From Candidatus Brocadia pituitae (GTDB lineage Bacteria; Planctomycetota; Brocadiia; Brocadiales; Brocadiaceae): a stretch of DNA of 64,000 nt. Positions 54,403 through 62,409 of this stretch are shown here, in pieces. The position numbers and the translations under genes are program-made. Each line of letters begins with the position of its first letter. Position 1 is the stretch's first letter. The notes under the pieces were generated by a model. It worked only from the letters and a program-made list of their open reading frames with translations, did no database searches and was not told where the DNA came from. Location of the stretch: contig AP021856.1 in NCBI GenBank assembly GCA_017347445.1, positions 1 to 64,000 of the forward strand, read 5' to 3'.

Positions 54403-54999
54403 ATGCCGCGCGCAAAAAATCTATTAAAAGAAAGTGTTCTGTCTTTCAGCATAATGTTAATACTGCTCCTTATCAACTTCTCAAAGATGCATGTTATTTT
54501 AGCGGCCGACGAAGCGAGTAATAATAATCAACTGGAAAAGCCCGCAAAGTATTCAAAATTCTTTGATGAAAAGAAGAAGTGGTGTGACTCATTAGTAATT
54601 ACTTGTAACGATTTCCGGTTTAATACAGCAACACAGGAATTCATTAACAATCGACTTGGCATGAAAGGCACATATGATTACATTTCCATACCTGGTTCTA
54701 TCAGAAACCTGCTTGACCGCAACACAAGGGATCTCGTTTTAAACAAATTTGGTGTTTCAGTCCTTCTTCATCACGTAAAGCGTGTAATCATCCTGGGGCA
54801 TCAAGATTGCAGAATTGGTTATGGAGGAACAAAAAACTTTAAAGAGACATTGGACGAATATAAAACGGTATGCAAGGATTTAAAAAAAGCGAGAACGAGA
54901 ATGGGTATCCGATTTCCACACCTCAAGGTATATTTGTATTATATAGCGATTTTATCAGAGAACCATCAGCGTGTTTATAATTTCGAACAAATAATGTAA
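54403..54999 (+). CDS. Exported beta-carbonic-anhydrase-like protein 1
   Basis: This 198-residue protein has an N-terminal hydrophobic signal or anchor (about 13-36, ending VILAAD) and a beta-carbonic-anhydrase-like core. The zinc pattern is present: C68-N-D70-F-R72 and H133-Q-D-C136, with the SIPGSI turn between. Typical enzymes reversibly hydrate CO2 in the cytoplasm or carboxysome; an extracytoplasmic copy is uncommon. The CGGY glycine-rich loop after the last ligand is degenerate here (CRIGYGG). GAAGGA precedes the ATG. It follows the SPFH pair by 264 bp and is adjacent to a paralogue. Confidence 0.75.
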   Translation: MPRAKNLLKESVLSFSIMLILLLINFSKMHVILAADEASNNNQLEKPAKYSKFFDEKKKWCDSLVITCNDFRFNTATQEFINNRLGMKGTYDYISIPGSIRNLLDRNTRDLVLNKFGVSVLLHHVKRVIILGHQDCRIGYGGTKNFKETLDEYKTVCKDLKKARTRMGIRFPHLKVYLYYIAILSENHQRVYNFEQIM

Positions 55000-55025
55000 C
55001 ATAAAATTTTTCGGAAAGCTAATTT

Positions 55026-55592
55026 ATGAAAAAAAATGGAAAGACAATATTTGCATGTTGTATGATGTTGCTACTTCTTCCGGCTGGCTGTACGCTGAAC
55101 AGATCTTCTTTACCCGATCGTTTGATAGATGATCAGCAAATAGCCGTCTCCGCCGGCCGGGAAGCGGTACGATCTGACTGCGATACCCTTGTAATTACCT
55201 GTATTGACTATCGATTTGTCATCGCAAATCAGGAATTTGCAAATGATACGCTTGGTTTAAAAGACAATTATGACCAAATTTCTATACCCGGTAGTATTCA
55301 TAACCTTGTAAATCCTGACACCCGAGCGCTTCTGTTTAGTAAATTTGCTCTTTCGGTAAGCATGCATCTCATTAACCGCGTGGTTGTCGTCAGCCATCGC
55401 GATTGTGGAGGCTATGGAGGTTCTGCTGCCTTTGGTTCAGAAATAGCGGAATATGAAACCCTGACTGCTGACTTAAAAATGGCAAGGGAGCTCTTTCTGG
55501 AAAAGTATCCAATCCTTAAGGTAGATCTATTTCTGGAATCACTCGTAAAAGAAGGTGATGAAGAGAAGGTTCATTTTGAAAAAATACTCTAA
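55026..55592 (+). CDS. Lipoprotein beta-carbonic-anhydrase-like protein 2
   Basis: This 188-residue protein begins with a lipoprotein signal peptide (MLLLLPAGC, lipid-modified Cys near 22). The core keeps C59-I-D61-Y-R63 and H124-R-D-C127-GGYGG, the complete beta-CA ligand set with the glycine loop, so it is more likely to be active than its neighbour. The two share VITC-D-R-F-A-Q-E-F and SIPGSI and are tandem duplicates. It ends convergently with the FGE-fold gene across an inverted-repeat element. Confidence 0.78.
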   Translation: MKKNGKTIFACCMMLLLLPAGCTLNRSSLPDRLIDDQQIAVSAGREAVRSDCDTLVITCIDYRFVIANQEFANDTLGLKDNYDQISIPGSIHNLVNPDTRALLFSKFALSVSMHLINRVVVVSHRDCGGYGGSAAFGSEIAEYETLTADLKMARELFLEKYPILKVDLFLESLVKEGDEEKVHFEKIL

Positions 55593-55680
55593 TCTTTCTC
55601 CACGATGCTGATTTTTCTAAGTATTTTAAAAAATAGAGTCTTATATCATTGTGGGTATGAGAGGGCAATTTATTTTTATA

Positions 55681-55781
55681 GGGTATGCACTTGACTCTTG
55701 TGACTACCACATATTGTCGTGGAAGACCTAAATTAACTGCAAGTGCAAGATATAGTGTTTACAAGTGTCAAGTGCATACCC
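55681..55781. repeat. 101-bp inverted-repeat element between convergent genes
   Basis: GGGTATGCACTTGAC at 55681-55695 and its exact complement GTCAAGTGCATACCC at 55767-55781 bound an AT-rich interior. Complementarity continues inward imperfectly for about 15 more bases per arm (CTTGT and later positions). It lies between the second CA-like gene and the FGE-fold gene and ends three bases from the latter's stop. It could be a non-autonomous mobile element or a large termination hairpin. Confidence 0.55.
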
Positions 55782-55784
55782 CTA

Positions 55785-56597
55785 TTATTTTTTAGCAGAT
55801 TTTGCGCAACGAAACCCGATTTGCGGGCTCTGGGCATACCATGGCACGCGATAGCGTGCAGCGCACCGTGCAAAGTGTCCGAAGTAAAGAACGCCCCCTC
55901 CACGAACAACTTTTTGAAATCCCTCAGCTGGGCCAGAAGGATTCTTTACCGGAGACAGAGAATAATAGTTCGGATCATAGTAGTCTGCGCACCATTCCCA
56001 AGCATTTCCAGCCATGTCATAGCACCCGTAAGGGCTTGCGCCCGTTTCATATTTTCCCACGGGAGTTGTCCATCTGGCTCCCGTTTCTTGTGATTCCCAC
56101 ACAGTACACTTGGTTTTATCAAATTTATTGCCCCACGGCCACAAACGCTTGTCTCTCCCTCTTGCTGCTTTCTCCCATTCTGCTTCCGTAGGTAATCGTT
56201 TCCCGGCCCATTTTGCATAAGCTACGGCGTCATCCCACGTAACCCCAACAACGGGTTGATCCGGATGATTAAATCTGGCATCGTTCCAGCATCGTGGCAT
56301 GCGATAACCTGTTTCCTCCATGAATTTTTTATATTGCTTATTTGTAACTTCGTATTTATCTATGTAATAGGCATCCAGATAGACCGTGTGTTCAGGCCCG
56401 TCGTAAATATTGTATGCCAGCAGAAAACTCCAATTATAGCGCGTATTATCACCCATGGTAAATTCACCGGCTGGTATCAGCACCATATCAGGGTATTTCT
56501 CTTTTTTTTCTTCATTTACCGCCGCAAAATTATGTGCTGAGAAAATACCCAAAAGGCAAATGATTCCGAGAAAGATGAATCCCTTATTCATAAGCAC
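55785..56597 (-). CDS. Exported FGE/SUMF1-fold protein
   Basis: This 270-residue protein has a signal peptide (FIFLGIICLLGIFSAHNFAA) and a formylglycine-generating-enzyme fold: MVLIPAGEFTMGD, YYIDKYEVTNKQYKKF, PVVGVTWDDAVAYAKWAGKR, LPTEAEWEKAARG, and ending GFRCAKS. The catalytic cysteine pair of true FGE is absent: the stretch before RCAARYR reads VLYFGHFA. It is therefore unlikely to activate sulfatases and may be a structural or binding member. I give a GTG start with AGGAG ten bases upstream; an ATG two codons later is possible. It starts three bases after the coiled-coil gene ends. Confidence 0.85.
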   Translation of the reverse strand: MLMNKGFIFLGIICLLGIFSAHNFAAVNEEKKEKYPDMVLIPAGEFTMGDNTRYNWSFLLAYNIYDGPEHTVYLDAYYIDKYEVTNKQYKKFMEETGYRMPRCWNDARFNHPDQPVVGVTWDDAVAYAKWAGKRLPTEAEWEKAARGRDKRLWPWGNKFDKTKCTVWESQETGARWTTPVGKYETGASPYGCYDMAGNAWEWCADYYDPNYYSLSPVKNPSGPAEGFQKVVRGGGVLYFGHFARCAARYRVPWYAQSPQIGFRCAKSAKK

Positions 56598-56600
56598 TTT

Positions 56601-57689
56601 TTAATATCTCCTCTTGGTAAGAATTTCATACCGTGCAATCTCCAACGGCGTATATCCTGAAATAATTTCATTGAATGTCCTGACCTCACCCGTCTTGAAA
56701 GTCTTAAGTGAAAAATCCTGCGTGAATAAAAGCATCTCCGAGGTATTATAAACCTTAACGACAAAAGCGGCAATACTTCGGTCCCTCTCCGAAAAATTCT
56801 TAATCTCACCTTTGATCTGCGAAGATGACCCAAAGAGAGAGAGCGTAACATTCCGGATATAAAACCCGTCTCCGATCTCCTTATAACCCTCTTCTTCCGG
56901 CGTGACGACGCGCTCCTTGACTGCTTCTGCAGTTTGTGTGCCCTCTGAGACCTTTACCGTTTCAGTACCCGCAGAAGATGGCGCGTGCGTGACTGACACC
57001 GCTTCGGCAGTTACTGTTCCGGTGGCAATAACAATACCACTTTTTTCTATTTTTTTCAATCTCGTTTCCAGGTCAGAAACGGCCTTTGATCGCCCATCAA
57101 AGGATTTCATCGCGGCGTCTAAAGAAGCCATACGAGTCTTTACGCCGTCTTCAACCGAGGTGATTCTTTTTTCCTGTTCTCCTAATTTATCTGTTACTAA
57201 CTTGTTGAGATCTTCGATGGCCTTTTTAATAGGATCCAAAGGTCTTTGGGCCTCCTGGTATCTTTTTTCGAGTACGGCTGTTTTTATTTCCTGATCCTCA
57301 ACTCGTTTCGTCAGATCAGACAAGAGCTTTTTTATAATATCAAGCGTTTTGCCAAAAGAGTCCAGCAACCCTTTGACATCTGATACGGATGTTGTTTTCT
57401 CGATTCCCTCCAGCCGTGAAATGATGGAATTCAATTTATCGTCATTCACCTTGAAAGCCTTCTCAAAGTCTTTTAAAGGGGTCAAACTATCACCGACATT
57501 CTTCTGAAAGTTGGTAAATTGTGATGCCAGGGTATCCAGATTCTTCATCCAACCGGAAAGGGCTTTTTGGAAGTCATCTAGTTCCTTCATAACCTGCTGC
57601 CCGTCGCTTGCAGTATCAGCAGCATTCGTTATTCCTAAAAGTCCAAAGAGTAGAAAGGTGCTCAAGGTAACGAAACGTATAAATTTCAT
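56601..57689 (-). CDS. Secreted coiled-coil protein, unknown
   Basis: This 362-residue protein has a signal peptide (MKFIRFVTLSTFLLFGLL to TNAAD). A long helical part follows (about 30-215) with heptads such as SVSDVKGLLDSFGKTLD, then a threonine/alanine/valine-rich linker (about 220-260). A C-terminal beta-like domain of about 90 residues (GFYIRNVTLSLFGSSSQIK) resembles small FxLYD-type domains, but I do not name it with confidence. It is transcribed with the FGE-fold gene and may form an envelope complex with it. Confidence 0.65.
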   Translation of the reverse strand: MKFIRFVTLSTFLLFGLLGITNAADTASDGQQVMKELDDFQKALSGWMKNLDTLASQFTNFQKNVGDSLTPLKDFEKAFKVNDDKLNSIISRLEGIEKTTSVSDVKGLLDSFGKTLDIIKKLLSDLTKRVEDQEIKTAVLEKRYQEAQRPLDPIKKAIEDLNKLVTDKLGEQEKRITSVEDGVKTRMASLDAAMKSFDGRSKAVSDLETRLKKIEKSGIVIATGTVTAEAVSVTHAPSSAGTETVKVSEGTQTAEAVKERVVTPEEEGYKEIGDGFYIRNVTLSLFGSSSQIKGEIKNFSERDRSIAAFVVKVYNTSEMLLFTQDFSLKTFKTGEVRTFNEIISGYTPLEIARYEILTKRRY

Positions 57690-57810
57690 TGAATTATGCT
57701 CCGTCGAAAAAGGTATCGTTCTAAAGAATGGTAGGTGGTAGGTAGTTTAGCAAAAAATCGCACGTATCGCAAATATATATCTGATCCCAACAGGAGTGAC
57801 TTTGAATTTG

Positions 57811-57827
57811 ATTTTCTCAGAGAAAAT
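57811..57827. promoter_or_regulatory. 17-bp palindrome in the divergent region before serA
   Basis: ATTTTCTCAGAGAAAAT is a perfect palindrome around a central A. It lies in the divergent gap between the coiled-coil gene and serA, about 120 bp before the serA start, where an operator could be expected. Confidence 0.35.
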
Positions 57828-57944
57828 GAGTATCATAAAAATCTTTTACATGATAACAATGCGAAATCGTGCCCCTTATTATTACAGCCAAGGGGCATAC
57901 TCCCTTGGTAAATTTTGAAGATATTTGTTTTAAGAAAGGATACT

Positions 57945-59525
57945 ATGCAGGTTTTAATTGCTGACGAACTTCCCGATATATGCATTGAAATACTAGAAAA
58001 GGCCGGTCTCAGGGCATTGAATAAGCCGGGGATAAAGACGGATGAGTTAAAAACCATTATCGATTCCTGCGATGGGATTATCCTGAGAAGTGGAACAAAA
58101 ATTACCGCTTCCCTCCTGGAAAAGGCTGACAAACTCAAGGCGGTTTGCCGGGCAGGCGTAGGGGTGGACAATGTCGATGTGTCCGCCGCGACAAAAAAGG
58201 GCATCGTCGTGATGAATACACCCGAAGGGAATATTATATCCACGGCAGAACTTGCCGTGGCCTTGCTCTTTTCACTTTCACGTTTCGTTCCGCAAGCATG
58301 TGCATCGGTAAAAGCGGGCAAATGGGAGAGAAAGAAGTATACCGGCATTCAAATAACGGGAAAGACGCTGGGTATTATTGGTCTGGGCAGGGTAGGAAGG
58401 CAGGTTGCGAAACGCGCATCAGCCTTAGAAATGAAGGTCGTTGGCTACGACCCTTTTATTTCACCAGAAGTCACCGCTCAATACAGCATCCATATTGCGA
58501 AAAATCTTAAAGAAGTTCTCTCGCAGTCAGATTATATCACGATCCACGTCCCTTTTAATAGTGAAACAAAAAATCTTATTACCCGCAATGAATTTTCTAT
58601 CATGAAACAAGGCGCTCGTATCATTAATTGTGCCCGGGGCGGCATTATCTCGGAAGAAGACCTTTACCAGGCTATCAAGAGTGGTCAGGTTGCGGGGGCT
58701 GCTATTGACGTCTTTGATGTGGAACCGCCTGTGGGCAATAAACTCCTTGAGCTTGATCAGGTTATCACAACGCCCCACCTGGGGGCATCCACGGAAGAGG
58801 CTCAGTATGCGGTTGCAATAGAAGCTGCAGAACAAATGGCCGATGCACTTACCGGAAAGGGTTTTCGTAATGCAGTAAATCTTCCTCCGTATAATATCGA
58901 AGAATACAATGCTCTGAAACCCTATATCATCCTGGCGGAAAAAATGGGATTGCTTCTTTCACAACTTGCTATTGGGGGGATTAGTGAAGTCGATATTATT
59001 TATACGGGAGAAATAACGAAAAAAAATATTACCCTCGTTACGGACAGCCTTATGGTTGGATTGCTCAAGCCTGCCCTTGAAGATGGCGTAAATCTGGTTA
59101 GTGCGCCTCATCTTATTGCAGAACGCGGTATTAAGACCAATATCACCACAAGCAGCGGCGCAAGTGATTTCGCAAGCCTTATTACGGCGAAAATAAAGAC
59201 TGCTCAGGGTGAAACGGTGGTCTCCGGGGCGGTATTTGGCAAAAATGAACCGAGGATTGTGGATATTAATGGTTATGGGGTAGAGGCAGCAATTGATAAA
59301 TATATACTTGTCCTCTTCGGGAAGGATAAGCCAGGGTTAATTGGGAATATCGGACAACTCCTTGGCAGTAAAAATATCAATATTGCCCATATGGCATTTG
59401 GCAGGAAGGAAACCGGTGGTGATGCTATTACCGTCATTAATGTAGATGCACACATACCAAAGGAATGCCTTCAAGAAATCGAAAAAATTGATCATATTGA
59501 GACGGCTTATTTAATTCGTTTTTAA
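57945..59525 (+). CDS. serA: D-3-phosphoglycerate dehydrogenase
   Basis: SerA commits 3-phosphoglycerate to serine synthesis. The 526-residue protein is the long form: substrate and NAD-binding domains (about 1-310) with GIIGLGRVGRQVAKR, the catalytic Arg in INCARGGIISEE and His in TTPHLGAST. An intervening ASB domain (about 320-450) and a C-terminal ACT regulatory domain (LFGKDKPGLIGNIGQLLG) follow. I chose the ATG at 57945, which has AAAGGA upstream; the frame opens with TTG at 57915. It is a single gene. Confidence 0.96.
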   Translation: MQVLIADELPDICIEILEKAGLRALNKPGIKTDELKTIIDSCDGIILRSGTKITASLLEKADKLKAVCRAGVGVDNVDVSAATKKGIVVMNTPEGNIISTAELAVALLFSLSRFVPQACASVKAGKWERKKYTGIQITGKTLGIIGLGRVGRQVAKRASALEMKVVGYDPFISPEVTAQYSIHIAKNLKEVLSQSDYITIHVPFNSETKNLITRNEFSIMKQGARIINCARGGIISEEDLYQAIKSGQVAGAAIDVFDVEPPVGNKLLELDQVITTPHLGASTEEAQYAVAIEAAEQMADALTGKGFRNAVNLPPYNIEEYNALKPYIILAEKMGLLLSQLAIGGISEVDIIYTGEITKKNITLVTDSLMVGLLKPALEDGVNLVSAPHLIAERGIKTNITTSSGASDFASLITAKIKTAQGETVVSGAVFGKNEPRIVDINGYGVEAAIDKYILVLFGKDKPGLIGNIGQLLGSKNINIAHMAFGRKETGGDAITVINVDAHIPKECLQEIEKIDHIETAYLIRF

Positions 59526-59607
59526 AATGCCAGTAAAGCTTTTTCCAGAAAAGAGCACGTCACAATCGTATACGATAAAGCGAGGTGATGTTGAGCAAAA
59601 AATGTTC

Positions 59608-60330
59608 CTAACCCATTAAACGTAAGGCGTTTACTTCTGGTAGTCCTGCTTTATATATTTTGTTAACGGCATCGTGGATATTGTATTTGATGCGCTTGAT
59701 TTGCACAATATTTTCTTTTTCGTCGTAAATCGCATAAGACGCCCGGATGTCCCAGTCGCGGGGCTGTCCTACGCTTCCTACATTGATAAGCACTTTGTCT
59801 GCGTTGCGTAAATCGAATGTCCCCCCGCGATCTACATGCAGGGTTCCCTCTGCCAAAAAGATCGCCAAGGGCACATGGGAATGCCCGTAAAAACAGATCC
59901 GTGTTTTTAAGATATCTAAATTTAATTGTGCATCTGACCCGCTTGTAATATAATCAAAAAATTCTGGATGGTTCAAAGAGGCATGCACAATGGTGATGTC
60001 GTTCACTTCCTCAACCAAAGGCAATCGTTTCAAAAATTCTGCATGTTCATTGGTAAGCTGATGGGTCGTCCAGATGATTGCAGCCCTTGCGTCATTATGA
60101 AAATACGCCGAAGGAAATTTTCCTACTGCAGCATAGTCGTGGTTTCCTGCCACGATAGTGCAGTCTAAGTCGCGTATTATCTCCATGCATGGTATCGGTT
60201 CGGCCGCATAGCCGATAATGTCTCCCGTACATAATATCTTGTCGACCCGTTCTTCCTGCAAATCTTTTACAACTGCCGTTAATGCCTCATAGTTGCTATG
60301 GATATCTCCAATTACACCATATTTCAACAA
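59608..60330 (-). CDS. Calcineurin-like metallophosphoesterase
   Basis: This 240-residue protein has the complete metallophosphoesterase motif set: GVIGDIHSN, CTGDIIGYAA, GNHDYA and YGHSHVP, with a dinuclear metal site. It resembles the YfcE/MJ0936-like group of small phosphodiesterases. The TTG start has AAAGGA 7 bases upstream. The substrate is unknown. It lies between serA (convergent) and the ABC permease gene, 31 bp after the latter. Confidence 0.88.
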   Translation of the reverse strand: MLKYGVIGDIHSNYEALTAVVKDLQEERVDKILCTGDIIGYAAEPIPCMEIIRDLDCTIVAGNHDYAAVGKFPSAYFHNDARAAIIWTTHQLTNEHAEFLKRLPLVEEVNDITIVHASLNHPEFFDYITSGSDAQLNLDILKTRICFYGHSHVPLAIFLAEGTLHVDRGGTFDLRNADKVLINVGSVGQPRDWDIRASYAIYDEKENIVQIKRIKYNIHDAVNKIYKAGLPEVNALRLMG

Positions 60331-60361
60331 TGCGTCCTTTCACTTGCCAAAGATCGATCAA

Positions 60362-61165
60362 CTAACGGCATTCTTTTTTATCAAAAAATGAAATGGTCAA
60401 TGTGATGACCAAGACAATATATAACAGAGCGTGGATCAGTAATGCTCCTATATACGAAACGCTCAAGGATACGACCTTGCCACCCAACCCAATCGTGCTG
60501 AATTCCTCAAGGTTTGGGAAGAAAACAAAGATTGAAGATAGACATAATCTGGACCAATTTGACAGGGTGGGGAGCAGATCATGGAAAAAGCCTGCAAGGT
60601 TTCCGATGAGATAGATCGTCATGCAGCAGCATAGATTGGGAATTATGCCCAGATAGACAGAGCCGGCAGTTGCAACGGCGCACATGATAGCAACGGGTAC
60701 AAAGGAAAATGCAAGCCGAAAGACCGTAGTATAGCTGAACAGTGCAAATGATGACAACAGCCCCGTATGATGATCGATCGACTCCCTGAAACACAAAAAA
60801 AAGATCAGGAGGGTACCCATTGCAATAAATACTGATGAGACTGCGGCAAGTATCCCAAAAAATTTTCCCAGGACAACGGAATATTTGTTGACCGGTTTGG
60901 CGAGCAACAGCATGATAGTACCCTTCTCCGTCTCCCTGGATATTGTGTTGGCGGCGCTCAATAATGCAAGAGAGAGGCAACAGACCGAAATTGTCGATAT
61001 TCCCATCTCTTGGATCATTCTCGACTCTTCTCCGAAGGCAAAAAGGGTGAATGCGAAGGAGCAGAGGAGGAGGGCCATTCCTCCGCCGGTAACAAAACAA
61101 AAGAGACCTTGTCTCATTACGTCTTGTGCAGTATTCGCAGCGATTGCAACGATAGACCGGTTCAT
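60362..61165 (-). CDS. ABC-2 type transporter permease, orphan
   Basis: This 267-residue protein has about six transmembrane helices. The NTISRETEKGTIMLLLAKPVNKYSV-type loop, given here only as the markers SRETEKGT and AKPV, is characteristic of ABC-2 permeases such as NosY-like proteins. No ATP-binding subunit gene is adjacent. Its start faces parB across a region carrying a parS site. The substrate is unknown. Confidence 0.82.
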   Translation of the reverse strand: MNRSIVAIAANTAQDVMRQGLFCFVTGGGMALLLCSFAFTLFAFGEESRMIQEMGISTISVCCLSLALLSAANTISRETEKGTIMLLLAKPVNKYSVVLGKFFGILAAVSSVFIAMGTLLIFFLCFRESIDHHTGLLSSFALFSYTTVFRLAFSFVPVAIMCAVATAGSVYLGIIPNLCCCMTIYLIGNLAGFFHDLLPTLSNWSRLCLSSIFVFFPNLEEFSTIGLGGKVVSLSVSYIGALLIHALLYIVLVITLTISFFDKKECR

Positions 61166-61212
61166 AAAAACCTTGCAAATTTAAAAAAAGATCATACACT
61201 AGGATCAAATGG

Positions 61213-61228
61213 TGTTCCACGTGGAACA
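61213..61228. promoter_or_regulatory. parS: parS site upstream of parB
   Basis: TGTTCCACGTGGAACA is a perfect 16-bp palindrome. It matches the consensus TGTTTCACGTGAAACA at 14 of 16 positions, with compensating changes. It lies 80 bp before the parB start. Confidence 0.9.
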
Positions 61229-61308
61229 CCTGTCGCTTACAAAGAGAGGTAAATCCTAGCATTCCTTATACGGAAATGCAACGGAAAATTGAGACAGGAG
61301 TCAAAGCT

Positions 61309-62178
61309 ATGTCGAAAAAGGAAAAGCTGAGCCGCAGCCTTCAGTCGCTCCTTGGCGGGGTGATCGGGATTGAGGGGAATGCCGGACAGGACGTAATCAT
61401 CAAGCTCAACCCCGATGATCTTCAGCCCAGTGATTATCAGCCTCGGCACGTCTTTGGTGATGGAGAGATGCGGGGGCTTGTCGAGTCAGTGAAAAAGCAT
61501 GGAATTCTACAGCCGGTCATCGTAAAGCCGCTCCCGCACGGTTATATGCTCATTGCAGGGGAGCGGCGCTGGAGGGCGGCAAAAGAGCTTGGATTGAAAG
61601 AGATCCCCGCCATCGTTCGCCACTCCGACGGTGCAGATACCCTGGAGATCGCCCTTATCGAGAATATTCAGCGGGAAGACCTCAATCCTATTGAGAAGGC
61701 CAAGGGGTTTAAGGAGCTTATAGGCAAATTTGGCCTCACGCAGGAACAGGTGGCAAAGGCGATGGGAAAAGACCGCAGCTCTGTGGCCAATTATCTCCGG
61801 CTCCTGGAGCTTCCGCAGGAGATCCAGGAAGATGTTTCACGTGGAACACTCTCGATGGGGCACGCGCGGGCAATTCTGTCGGTGCGTGACCATGAGATGC
61901 AGCGGCGGCTCTGCGAGCGTATCCTGAAAGAGGGGTTGTCGGTTCGGGAGGTAGAGGAGATCGTTTCTGAGGGAAAAGACCAGGCGAAGGGAGGAAAGAT
62001 GACTCTGAAGAAATCGCCGACCCCTCATATTGAAGATCTGGAAGACCAGTTTCGCAGGTTTTTTGGAACGAAGGTAACGATCAGGGAGAGGAATGGCAAG
62101 GGGAGGATCCTGATCGCCTTTCATTCAAATGAAGAATTCAGCCGGATTGCCAATACCCTGGGTATTCGCCTTCTGTGA
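61309..62178 (+). CDS. parB: Chromosome partitioning protein ParB
   Basis: ParB loads at parS, hydrolyses CTP and spreads to form the partition complex. The 289 residues have the LNPDDLQPSDYQPRHVF beginning of the ParB/Srx domain, IAGERRWRAAKELG (CTP-binding) and IENIQREDLNPIEKA, a helix-turn-helix with GKDRSSVANYLRLL, and a short dimer domain. I chose the ATG at 61309, which has AGGAG 8 bases upstream; an ATG at 61276 lacks one. The codons are more GC-rich than those of its neighbours. parA is not adjacent. A parS site lies inside the gene and another upstream. Confidence 0.95.
   Translation: MSKKEKLSRSLQSLLGGVIGIEGNAGQDVIIKLNPDDLQPSDYQPRHVFGDGEMRGLVESVKKHGILQPVIVKPLPHGYMLIAGERRWRAAKELGLKEIPAIVRHSDGADTLEIALIENIQREDLNPIEKAKGFKELIGKFGLTQEQVAKAMGKDRSSVANYLRLLELPQEIQEDVSRGTLSMGHARAILSVRDHEMQRRLCERILKEGLSVREVEEIVSEGKDQAKGGKMTLKKSPTPHIEDLEDQFRRFFGTKVTIRERNGKGRILIAFHSNEEFSRIANTLGIRLL
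61833..61848. promoter_or_regulatory. parS: parS site inside parB
   Basis: TGTTTCACGTGGAACA matches the parS consensus at 15 of 16 positions. It lies within the helix-turn-helix-encoding part of parB, a common arrangement in bacteria. Confidence 0.92.
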
Positions 62179-62189
62179 AAACAAGAGGA

Positions 62190-62214
62190 CCGCGCTTCAT
62201 CGCGCGGCTTTTTT
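62190..62214 (+). terminator. Rho-independent terminator after parB
   Basis: CCGCGC and GCGCGG form a 6-bp GC-only stem with the loop TTCATC, followed by CTTTTTT. It starts 12 bp after the parB stop. The remaining gap to rnr (about 195 bp) holds no supported gene. Confidence 0.8.
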
Positions 62215-62409
62215 ACAAGATCGGGGTGATGGAGGAGATAGATGCCGTGGTGGTTTTGTCGTAGTAATCATTCGATTCACTTGGGGAAAGACGGATGTTG
62301 GCGGAACCGTAACGTTTCCTGATACGTTAACAGAGATTATCAAGGGCAATAGGGCGTAATTTTGATATGGATGCTATCTTCCTGTTGCACGTTTCCGTTT
62401 TATTGCTGT

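Noticed and set aside
62129-62359. 76-residue open frame after parB, and a 26-codon frame from the ATG at 62242 that has a strong GGAGGAG site
   Set aside because: The first overlaps the parB end and the parB terminator; the second is very short and ends abruptly. The ribosome site is notable but I cannot support a gene.
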